NCBI GenBank assembly: GCA_003255065.1
Contig: QAOA01000366.1
Coordinates: forward strand, 287,223 to 351,222
Direction: 5' to 3'
Source: Cercis canadensis
Lineage: Eukaryota > Streptophyta > Magnoliopsida > Fabales > Fabaceae
DNA length: 64,000 nt
Under the pieces are notes generated by a model. That model was given only the letters and a program-made list of their open reading frames with translations, was not told the DNA's origin and searched no databases. A program made the position numbers and the translations under genes. This document shows, piece after piece, positions 11,541-22,408 of this stretch. Positions within the stretch are counted from its first letter, which is position 1, and every line of letters starts with the position of its first letter.

Positions 11541-12345
11541 CTTGGAACTAATTTCTTAAACCCCTCCAAAGCTTATTTCTCTAATTCCTCTAAATTGAAA
11601 GGTTTTTGAAGGAATACTCTCGCTTCCTTTCCTTTCCTATACTCAAATTCTTAACTCGCTCAAAAGCCAATGACCTAAATTAAGCCTGCATGATAATGGT
11701 TATATAAATATACATAGAATACATGTGTTTTAATAATTCAAATACTTAACAAAATCATGAAAGTAAAAGAAATTGCTCATTCCATCAGCAATTAATGTAC
11801 TTATTTGTCCAAACTACTAAATCCTTCACCATATTCTCCACAAGGAAAATACAATTCTATTTTTGAAGTAAGTACTATAATTATTGNTTTGATTTCCAGA
11901 TCGCTTAGTAAAAAATGTTCTGATACTATGTTAAAAACCGATTCAACATAAAAGCTTAAACAATTAAGTAAAGACTCAAGAATAATTTTATATCTAACAC
12001 TTGGAACTAATTCCTTAAACCCCTCCAAAGCTTATTTCTCTAATTCCTCTAAATTGAAAGGTTTTTGAAGGAATATTCTCGCTTCCTTTCCTTTCCTATA
12101 CTCAAATTCTTAACTCGCTCAAAAGTCAATGACTTAAATTAAGCCAGCATGATAATGGTTATATAAATATACATAGAATACATGTGTTTTAATAATTCAA
12201 ATACTTAACAAAATCATGAAAGTAAAAGAAATTGCTCATTCCATCAGCAATTAATGTACTTATTTGTCCAAACTACTAAATCCTTCACCATATTCTCCAC
12301 AAGGAAAATACAATTCTATTTTTGAAGTAAGTACTATAATTATTG
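11429..12345. repeat. 458-bp direct repeat flanking gap 11887
   Basis: 11429-11886 and 11888-12345 are the same length and nearly identical (a handful of substitutions), with the N at 11887 exactly between them. It is best read as duplicated contig ends. The frames encoding similar 75-76-residue peptides at 11339-11569 and 11801-12028 come from the LTR fragments and are not genes. Confidence 0.8.
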
Positions 12346-14005
12346 CATGTTATTTGTTCATGCATATTTGTTTCTTTGTCCCACAAAGCAAGAATTCAGG
12401 GCCCAGGAATATCTAAATGTACCTAATTAGTTGATTGACTTTTTGAAAACGACCAACAAATGTTAAGTACATGGTTATGTCAAAATAAAGACCGTCAAAA
12501 TGATGACATAGATTTATGTTACATCTTATATGAAAAACATAGATCACAGCTTAGTGCTATATATAGCATAGGTTAGGGGTTGACATTTAAGATTTTAATT
12601 AAATGGGATTATTTATCCAAATATCTAACACAATAACACATTTAATAAGTATTTGACATCAAATTGAAGTAGTCCGCAGTGGTTGAAAATAATTTAACGA
12701 TATTAGATTTTATATTGACTACTTAAACAAAAAAAAAAATCTTGTTTATTGTTTATGTTATCATTCTTTCTTAGAGAAGCAGCAATTTCTAAGGAGATAA
12801 GGTCCTTGACATGGGCTGAACTGACACCTGAATTTGGTGCCTGCTACAGTTGTGTTAGGTCAGGTATTAGTTAAATTCAATGGCCAAAATAAGTATTATA
12901 GTTAAGTCCTTCAGTTAGGCTTTCTTACTATTTACCTTTTTCTTTTTCTTTTCCTTTTTTTTCTATGATATTTTTCTGATATTTGTCTATAAGAGTAGTA
13001 TGTTTTCTTTCTTTTTGTATTTTTAGTTACGAGTATAAATTTAAACAGATAATTTACAAATCTTAAAAATAATTTTAGTATCTCTCAACTACAAATGATT
13101 TGATACATATATTTACATTTTAAATTAAGAATTTACTAAAACTTTTTTCCATTAGACTCATTTATAAAAATGTATGTTATTATATATAATTGTCTATGAA
13201 AAGAAAGTGACATGCAAGTAAGGCTATTCCTTTTGGATTCAGGTAAAAAAGTTTAATTACAAAAACTACTCACAAATTACACATTTAGCAAAATATATTT
13301 TTCTTGGTACTTCTAACTGTAACTTTAGATTGAGACATAAAACTCACAAGCGCTAACAGTCTTAATACCACTCAATTACAAACTATTTAGTTACATATAG
13401 CAAAATATGATTTTAGCAAAAGAGATTAAATAGAATCACATAAACTCGTATACTAAGGTTTGTGCCCAATTGAGTTTCACGCGCCTACACACTGCGCTTT
13501 GTCCACCCAATGCCTAAGAGTTATGGAAACATGAGTACATACTGTACATTTCCTTCTAGGTTACTGACCTTACTATAGTACAATGTCAATAATGATTCAT
13601 ATTTGGACCATCGAATGGTCCTCAAGTTTTATGTTTATCAAAGGGTACAGCTTTCTGGATTATAATAATTCCCCAAGTATAATTAATTCCTTTTTGTTCA
13701 ATATTTCAATAAATCCAAACAAAAAATTCAGCCGTTTGATCTTATAAAGCCAAACGTGTCATTCAGATCAAGCTCATCACTATCACCATCATCATCAACA
13801 TCATCATACCCACATCCCTTTGTACATAAGGAACACAAATTTCAACTAGACATGTATTAATTAACTATTATAATTCCTAAGATCTTATACTATTTTACCA
13901 AAAAAGCAAGACCAAGGAAAAACAAATCTCCAATAAAACAAAGCCTATAATAGAAGAAAATAAATAAATAAATAGAGAAGATCAGAGAATTAGAATTGGA
14001 TTCAA

Positions 14006-14008
<3 letters not shown>
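12346..14008. other. Gene-free stretch upstream of the bHLH gene
   Basis: No protein-like frame was seen. Two diverged copies of the dispersed repeat described at 37965-38085 lie near 13015-13125 and 13255-13400. An imperfect ATC/CAT triplet run lies near 13776-13808. The last few hundred bases are probably distal promoter of the bHLH gene. Confidence 0.55.

Positions 14009-14047
<39 letters not shown>
14009..14047 (+). repeat. TC dinucleotide microsatellite in the bHLH promoter
   Basis: About 19 uninterrupted TC units are followed by TTCTATTTCTCTC. They lie about 90 bases upstream of the TATA box and 250 bases upstream of the bHLH start codon. Pyrimidine-rich tracts of this kind are common in plant core promoters. 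The run also creates spurious serine-leucine and arginine-glutamate frames on the two strands. Confidence 0.85.
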
Positions 14048-14051
<4 letters not shown>

Positions 14052-14136
14052 ATTTCTCTCATTTGTCCAATCATCCCCTTGTAATGTCAACCGGATTCCG
14101 GTAATCTCCATTGTCCGTACCCTTCTAACCGTTCCA

Positions 14137-14144
14137 TATATAAA
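14137..14144 (+). promoter_or_regulatory. TATA box of the bHLH gene
   Basis: TATATAAA is followed by a C/A-rich leader and lies about 150 bases before the start codon at 14295. That predicts a transcript start near 14170 and a 5' leader of about 120 bases containing a GAAGAA-rich purine tract at 14231-14251. Confidence 0.55.
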
Positions 14145-14294
14145 ATCTCACCCTCACCACTCTCCTTGTTTCTCATATATATTCACAAAATACGTAAACT
14201 CAGCTCAAAGATATAAAGTCAGCAACCAGAAGAAGAAGAAGAAGAGGAAGAACATATCGATTCTGCAGAAAATAGCAGCAAATCAAATCTGGCC

Positions 14295-16636
14295 ATGGCA
14301 GAGGAGTTTCAAGCTGGGATTTGTGGTGGGAATTGGTGGAATATTAATTCAACAAGAACTATATTCCCTCTGAACTCATCACCTTGTTCTATGGCAGCTA
14401 ATGATGCAGGGAGCTATAGTACTTGGCAAACTGAGTTTGCGGATTTGAAGCCTGCAAGGTCTTGTGCTGCTGAGGAGACTAATAACTTAGTTTCTTCGGA
14501 TACCTCTCTTGGTTTTCTGGATTTGCAGAAGCCAGAGCAGAGTGAATCAGCAAGTGGTAGTGGTAGCATCTTGATTGATTCCACCTTGCAAATGATGGGT
14601 TTTGGCCTCTCATCACCATCGACTTCATCATCCGATTGGAATCACTCTCTGCTGTAAGTTTTCATATATGGGTATAAAAAAAAATTATTGTTTTTCAATT
14701 ATATATTATGTGGGTGAGAGTGGAAGCTTATGGTATGGTCCAAAGCTTCCACTCAGGAAGAAAAAGGTTCATTTTTTGACTCCTTTTTCTCATTGTTTTC
14801 ATTTGAGAAAGTGGAACTTAATCTTATCACTTATGGGTATTTTTCAATTTCATTATTTTAATTTCTTTTCCTTATTGGATTCTCCATCATCCATATGATC
14901 ATTATCTATTATTTTTGATGCAGTAGTGGAAGACCAGACAGGAATTTCCATTCTTTGCTTCAAGAAGAAACGGTTATAGATTCTTCTTCTGCACAAATCC
15001 GAAAGGATTGGAGCCCAACAAAGAGCTTCTCATCTTGTGGAGGAGCTCAAGTTTCCACCATTAATGATTCTTTGAAGCCAATGAACCAAGAATTTCCCTT
15101 AGATCAGCAAAATCTGAGTTCTGGGTCTTCAACAGTGACTTTCCCAATTGGTTCAGCCTCATATGGGTTTCCTTCAAGCTTGATACAAAGCCTATATGAG
15201 CCTGAGGCTCAGCAACAACCACAGCATTCACTTTTCACCAACCAGTGTATGGCTTATTCATCATCTACAGGAAACTATGTCACAAACTCCTCCAATGATA
15301 TTTCACCAACTTGGTCTGATAAAGTCTCTCCCTTTTTAAAGCCAAAGCAGCAGCTTAGTGGGTTGCACTTTTCCAACAATACTCCTTTCTGGAATGCTTC
15401 TGCTGATTCACTCATCGACTTAAGAGCAGGTGTTTTTGGTTCATCACAACCTCAATATGATCATCAAGCTCCAAAATTTGATGAGAAACACAATTGCTCA
15501 AATCTCATAACCAAGGTAACCAGCTATAGATATGAAGGTTGAAATTAATTTATGGCTAGCTAGGGTTTTCTATTAAGAGACTAATTGATAAAAGTATAGG
15601 CCAAGAGTGAAGAAGTTGTTCCAGACTCGGCATCCACGGTGAAGAAAACTAGTGTTTGTGAACCTGCATTCAAAAGGCCGAGAATTGAAACTCCATCACC
15701 ATTACCAACTTTTAAGGTGCTGTGTAGTATCATATTTTCATCACAAAGCTAGTTTTTTGACTATGCAAGAGTAATCGTTTTTTTTTTCTTACTATGTTCA
15801 ATCTTGATAATAATTATAGTTAGATTTTAATCAAGTTGGAGTTGGTATGAACAGGTTCGGAAAGAGAAGCTGGGGGACCGAATCACTGCTCTTCAGCAAT
15901 TGGTTTCACCTTTCGGAAAGGTGAACTTTTGGATGTTTCTTTCTTCGACTTTTTTCCCCACAGTCGCTAATGCAATGATAGATTTAAAACTTCAACTTTA
16001 TTATACATTGAAACTCACTTGGATATCATCTTCTTCTTGATCTTAATAGACCGATACAGCTTCCGTTCTCCAAGAAGCCATTGATTACATCAAGTTCCTT
16101 CATGATCAAGTCAATGTATGTTCCATTATTCTCACCTTTGTCTAAAGAAAACCCTAATTGCTTAAGATGCAAAAACTTGAGAAATACGTTTTACTATTAT
16201 ATTCTTCCAATTATATAAATGTCTAACTTTTTTGTTTTGAATATTCTCAGGTTTTGAGTACTCCATATTTGAAAAATGGAGCTCCCATCCAACACCAGCA
16301 GGTATTTTAAAATCTTAATAATTCACAATTTTATATATAAACATTTTACAAACGGCACAGTTGGCGATTTTTTTGTCCAACTTAGATTTTGTCATATACT
16401 CTAGTTTGCTTATAGTTGTTACACAAGTATGATGAAGATTTCTGGGGCATATTTTGAAACATTTTTCATTGTGTTTATTCTAGGTTTGTGATAATCTGAA
16501 GGACTCAGAAGGGTCAAAACAAGATTTAAGAAGCCAAGGGCTATGCTTGGTACCGATTTCAAGCACATTCCCGGTAGCAAATGAGACCACTGCTGATTTC
16601 TGGACGCCTGCATTTGGAGGCGCACTCATAAGGTAG
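14295..16636 (+). CDS. bHLH transcription factor, bHLH112/bHLH123-type
   Basis: Seven exons give a 467-residue protein: 14295-14653, 14924-15515, 15600-15716, 15855-15920, 16050-16115, 16251-16301, 16484-16636. All introns are GT...AG and the frame is continuous. The N-terminus MAEEFQAGICGGNWW is the hallmark of the plant bHLH112/bHLH123 subgroup. A long serine- and asparagine-rich region (about 20-340) follows, then a basic stretch (KRPRIETPSP), then helix-loop-helix at about 357-402 (VRKEKLGDRITALQQLVSPF, then TDTASVLQEAIDYIKFLHDQ). The C-terminal tail ends at GGALIR. As usual for this subgroup, the basic region lacks the HER triad that reads the E-box, so DNA contact must differ or depend on a partner. 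It should act in the nucleus as a dimer; relatives act in stress responses and development. The start is the first ATG after the TATA box and matches the family N-terminus. No defect was seen. Confidence 0.92.
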
Positions 16637-19600
16637 AAAAGAAAAAGCCAAAGAGACTCTGCCAGTGGAGAACTAATAACAACTATTTGTAAGGTAAAAA
16701 GGAAGAAAGAAAGTGTGAAAGACGTAGAAGCCCACCATTGGTGAAGAGAAAAGCTGAAGAAAACAAAAGGAAAAAGAGAAAGAAAAGGAAGTGACCCTTC
16801 AAAAATGGACTATAGGAAATGCTGGGCCAGGTACAAACAGAAAGATGTAGGCTAGCAAATGATTAGTGACCACTGGAAGAGAATATAGCTTAGCTAGGTG
16901 CTTTTATTTATTAATAACCCAATTGAGTTTTAATTATTTAGTATTAGTATATTTATTAGTTAAAAGGTTGGTAAGGGGCAGGAACAAGTGCTAAATTCAG
17001 CAGCCTTTTCACATTAGCTTATAGGTTGATTCGTTGCTATTGTTGTTAGAGGGAATATATAGCTGAAATTAGCAGATGGGGCTAAAAGGCCTTTTGTTCC
17101 TGTTTATCAATATTTATATGTATTTTGTATTATTGAAGTGCTGGCACCAACTTTTATTATTTAACGAAAAAAACAAAAAGGTGAAAATAAAGAGGATTAT
17201 ATTTGTATTGAATTGTTGCTCATGAGTAGAAAATGAGTAAGTGGATGAGCTTATTCCATTTGCTTATTGTGTATGTTAATTTGGAATATTGGAGTAGAGG
17301 ATGCAGTTCATTTTCCGTTTTAGGGTTTCTTCTTTATCTTCTTTTCTTTTTTTTGTAAGTTTAGAGTGTTTATATATGAAGGCACGCGTGCATGCTTTTT
17401 TCAAGCACGTGCGAAACAATTTTGGCATCAAATTATTATGCTTTCTATATAGTGGTAGTGACATTGTATTGCATCCAACCCTATAAACTGGGATCTGCTC
17501 TATAAAGCCTTTTGTTTAAGTTAAGCTCAAATAAAATAACGATTTTACTTGGATAGAATATATATTACGATTTAGCAATTATCGCAAGCATAATTTGTTG
17601 TTTTATATTTAATCTATATATATTAACCCTTTTTTCACCCATATTTTCTTGCAAGTGCTGCAAATTGGCTGCAATCTGTAACTTTTAGATGCATCTGTCA
17701 ACGGCTACGATAGCATAATTAAAGCAACATATGGATAAACTTTTATTTTCGAAGGCTTTTCACCAATCTCAAAAGCATGGGCATTTATCTGCTCAATACG
17801 TAATAATGTTACCTCATCATTGCTATTGTGTGTGTTTTCATGAGGAAGATATGTTGTTCAGTGTGGGATGGAAGTTATTTCTTTTCTTTTGTGCATAATT
17901 TTACTTAACAAGTGCTGTTAAAACCCAATGTTAATTGGATGTTTCCTTCGTAGCGACTCGCCAGATATCTAATCTTATTGTAATTGGGAGGAAGTACTAT
18001 TAGGAAAGCATTAATATGTGTTTAGTTTAGGTCTAGTTTATACAAATAGGAAATTGCTCTGTTGTCCAGATAAGTGTGTCAAGAAGAAAGCTCATCGAGA
18101 ATTTATCAAGAATAATTTTATATCTAATAGAATTGTTATAGAGAGAGATCTTATATTGAAGTAATTGGTGGGAATCACCACTTAATTATATCCGATGGTA
18201 AGAATTTATGAAGTAGTAATTTATTATTGTTCATACAAATTGGAAGATGTTGCTTATAAATTTTAGATACCTTATAAGTGAAAATATTAGTTATTATACT
18301 TTTGCGTCCATAAAAAATTGAGTTATACAAGACAATAAACCAAATTTGTAATTCAAATTTATGTTGTTCCAAGGATAGACGCCAATGCATTGAGCACTTG
18401 GTGTTGGTACCTATCAAGCAGATCTTATGTTCATATATTATTCAAAACGGGTAGGGTAATATGTGTATATTGCTTCCCATAAACCAAACACAAAACTAAC
18501 AATTTATGAGTGCATAAAGACTGAGACATCATATATAGTTTAATAGATTGTTCACTTATCCTTCTCTATTCATCTTACTTGACAATTAACACATTGTTTT
18601 GGTGCATATTTGCTACACTTCAGCAAGTGTCTGAAATAAAACTACTTTATATTATGAATGCACACACATGCATACACACGATCCTCATACATACATATGC
18701 ACGCATACACACAGCTCTATTCAGCTTATATAAAATAAATGTGGACCAAGATTGCAGAGGTCAATCAATTAAGTAAGCAAAATAGAAACAAGCTTAAAGC
18801 TGAAGGATCCCTATATGAGAGAAGTGACTAATCATGAAAAAGTTGCCACTTTAGTAATTAAGAATCTAATTGATATGTATCTGTTGAGACCCCTCTTATC
18901 ATGTATTTCTGACATTTTGAAGTGATCTGACGATGGATATTGCAAGAAGCATCTTGGGATCATTACCCCATTCTCTCTTTCTCTCTAGAGTAATCTTCAA
19001 ATTTTAGTTTTTCTTTATTAGGGTATTACTTAATTGTAAAGAAGATACATAAAGGGAATTTGATAAAGTAGAGAGAAAAAAGATCGCATCAAGCATCATT
19101 GTGTTGTAAAATAAAGTATGTGTATTATGAGTTATGACTCCTCAGAGACATCTTTAATACCAAACTTTTTTTCTCTTTTTCTTGTTTTGGCTAATCAATG
19201 GCAAAGGTCTCTATGTCTTTATCTTGTAGGACAAGTTTGTTATTCCAGCTTGAAAAGGGTTCTTTCTTTCTTTTTTTCTTTTTATGTACCTTTGAATCTG
19301 ATCTGAACTGCAAGCCATTCATACACCCAAAAATATCGCTGATCAATCGCATTGAAAGAGCATTGATGTTGCAATGCAAGATTCTTCCATAGCTGGGACA
19401 GCAACCTCTGCCTCAAACTTTTTACACCTATAGTGTTGTCAAGATGTTTGACCTAGATGAAATGTTCTCTATTTGAAAAGGACATAGATTTGAATGTGCA
19501 GGACGTAGTACAGATACTGATTTAAGTAAAGCTAGTTGACAATATTGATTAATCCCATCATAATAATTGTTAAGAATAAACTGATGTCATGAAATATGCT

Positions 19601-19808
19601 AGATTTAGGGGTGTAAGCAACTAGTAGTTTTTGTACGGCTTAACTTGTCTAGTTAAAGATTGGCTGTGGATTGTTTATTAAACAAGGTCTGATCATATAT
19701 ATTATGCTTGATTGAGTAAGAAAAAGGAAGCTTCAGACTAGCTTGGGTTTTGCTTACCCAGTATGCTTGATATATAGACAAGTATGTACCAAGTTTATTC
19801 TAAATGCA
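16637..19808. other. 3' flank of the bHLH gene and gene-free stretch
   Basis: The first few hundred bases are probably the bHLH 3' untranslated region. The rest shows no protein-like frame or RNA gene. Present are an imperfect CA/TA-rich run at 18660-18712 and a remnant resembling the miniature LTR start (reverse strand) near 18105-18130. Confidence 0.55.
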
Positions 19809-20296
19809 ACTAAAATCTTATTTTGGTATCTCACTTATTTGGGTGTATTCAATATGGTTCCTCAGTGCAAAGTCAAATAAATTTAGTCTCTCAATTAACA
19901 ATTTCTCTTTAATATAGTCCTTTTGTCCATCTGCTGTTAAGTTCATTGATAGAATGAATGATGTGGCCAGTTAAAAGTGAAGTGACAACGTTAAATGCCA
20001 CATTAGAAGCCTAAGTGGACAAATCACTTATCAACAACACCCAAAGATGACGTCGTTTTGGGTGTTGTTGATAAGTGGTTTGTCCACTTAGACTTTCAAT
20101 GTGGCATTTAGTGTTGCCATGTCACTTTTAATTGCCAACAACATCTATTTCATCAATGGACTTAGCAGCAAATAGATAGAAGAACCATATTGAAGCGAAA
20201 CTATTAATTGAGGGACTAAATTAATCCAACTTTGCACGGAATGATCATATTGATAACACCCAAATAAGTGAAAGACCAAAATAAAATTTTAATCCC
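19809..20296. mobile_element. Large inverted-repeat (foldback/Mutator-like MITE), about 488 bp
   Basis: The element is a near-palindrome. The left arm (19809 to about 20046) reads 'aaaatcttattttggt...cacttatttgggtgt' and the right arm is its reverse complement (...acacccaaataagtgaaagaccaaaataaaatttta). The arms meet around AAGATGACGTCGTTTT (20044-20059). Flanking CTAAATGCA (19800-19808) and CTAAATACA (20297-20305) make a 9-bp duplication with one mismatch, as Mutator-superfamily elements leave. It has no coding capacity. The exact ends are uncertain by a few bases. Confidence 0.65.
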
Positions 20297-20399
20297 CTAA
20301 ATACACTAGGCCGATGTGGAGGATGTATTTTTAAGTTTGTCTCAGGAAGGAATTAGTCTTAGTCCATAAAAATTGGCTTGAGGATACAGTTAAAACCAG

Positions 20400-20433
<34 letters not shown>
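20400..20433 (+). repeat. Poly-A run of 34
   Basis: An uninterrupted A tract. It could be the tail of an old retroposed sequence, but no recognisable LINE, SINE or processed gene precedes it. Confidence 0.7.
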
Positions 20434-20435
<2 letters not shown>

Positions 20436-22408
20436 ATTGTGGGGTGGTTATCATTTATTAACAAAGATGCGTAGCTTACTTCAAATCAGTTGGTGCTTGT
20501 ATGTTGTAAAATTGATCATTGTTAATGCGATTTCTTTGTCTTGGGCCTTTTTATTTGGGCTTCTTTCTAACAAAAAAGTATGTTTTTTAATAAAATGGCA
20601 AATGGTAGCCAAGTTTGATGCTCTTAAAGCTTCGAAGGGTTACGGAAGTTAACATGAGCAACACACTGGGCTATGAAAAACACATGCCATCTTAAGCCCA
20701 CAACAATACAAAGAAAACAAGGACAAGATCCAGCAGCAAAAAAAAAATAGTGTTTTTCTCTTTTCTATAAAATATTACCCTAATTTAATACTTATCAGCA
20801 TATATCCAATAAGTGCTTAACAATAAAAAATAATAATAATCTAATATTCTAAATTATCTCATATTTTTAGATTGTTCATTGTACATAGCCCTGGGGGAGA
20901 GGATCTCACCTCTTTATTCTTCTTTTCTGCATTATTTTTTTAGATTTGAAGAAATCAAAACTAAGCAACAGAGTCTAATTTAACAATATAAAAAATTGAA
21001 TATAATAATAATAATGGTTGGACTCCTCACTCCTATTCTTTTATCAAATTATATTGCACACCACGTAATGTGGATCAGATCATTAATTGTGGATCAATTT
21101 TTCAAGTCTAATTTCAAACAATTATTTTATTTTGTTAGCATTCCATTCCTTTCTTTATTTTGACATCATGATTCTAATATAAATTTCAATATATTTTATT
21201 AACAAGTTCTGATAATCAAATTCTCTGTATAATCATTCTCGCATCTCATTTTCTTTACAAATATAATTACATTTTGTTAGAAACTCTTCTTTAACCAAAG
21301 ATCTGGGAAAAGCCACTCCACTCCACTCCACTAGAGTCTTCTCTGAAAATGGTCCTCACACGAGGAGGAAGGTCCATGAGACACTCTACTCAAAAACCTC
21401 TATCGTGAGCTTCTCCAACCATAACATCACCACATCTGTTTTCTTCTCTGAAAGCAACTCCTAATTCTGTCTTTCTTGTATTACAATTCTAATCTAAATT
21501 CAACATATTTGACATAAAATTGATCCCTAGATCCCGGGGCCAAATTTTTTGACCTAATCCAATATCTTATTGGGATGAGTTAACATTTTTATATATAATA
21601 AGGTGAACTTTTTACTTTTTTCTTGAAAAAAAAATATTTATTTAATCCAANTTGAGAAAAAATATTTATTTAATCCAAATTCTACATATTTAATCAAAAT
21701 AATTTTGCCGTGTATAGCACGGCCAAATATTGAAGAGTGAAGACTCTTTGGTTTTGAAGACCCCAAAGACTTAATAAAACTTTAGATTCTCACCAAAAAA
21801 AGAAAATTAATTAATTAATAAAATTTTAAATCATTAATAACTAACGTTACTTGCACATCATTATCGAATTCAGAATCTGCGCATTTTCTCCTGTAACTTT
21901 CTTTTTTTCTTTTTTCTTTTTTTTACTTGAGAATAACTCTTTCTTTTTTAACCATTCAAATGGTGGTAATATGAATCTCATCCGAATTTTATTCCTTTCT
22001 ACTTTTCTCTCCTCCAATTTCACCCATCTAGAACATGATGGACCCAAATGAAAAAGTAAATGAAATGATAATGTCAATGTCAGATTAGTTAGATAATCAG
22101 GGTTATGGCTCATAATTTTGTATCCAGAAACATGAATGCTCTTTGCTGAGCTAAACACTTGGAAGTAAATAACAAGGGTAACAAACAAATTCTTATCATT
22201 GATAAACAACACTGAATCTGAGGATACACTATGATAACAATTGTATTCAACAAAATAACTTTTATTCTCTCTCACTCTTTTTTTTTTCTTTTTCTCATGC
22301 TACTGACAATCTTATTCTGTTTGATAATACGTAAACTGGAAACTTGATATCCTCGTGCATATGATTCTTTTGCTAGTATAGAAATGGGAGATGTATGAAA
22401 AATGAAAA
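20434..22408. other. Gene-free stretch with gap at 21651
   Basis: No gene was seen. TGGGCC/TGGGCT motifs recur between about 20549 and 20700. The N at 21651 separates two copies of a 27-bp phrase (ATATTTATTTAATCCAA at its core), again a contig-overlap signature. The last 100 or so bases are probably the 3' untranslated region of the quinone reductase gene. Confidence 0.55.

Noticed and set aside
11339..12028. Two similar 75-76-residue minus-strand frames
   Set aside because: They are produced by the miniature LTR element and its assembly-duplicated copy.
13890..14373. Arg-Glu repeat frame (minus) and Ser-Leu repeat frame (plus) over the microsatellite
   Set aside because: Both are translations of the TC repeat, promoter and leader of the bHLH gene.
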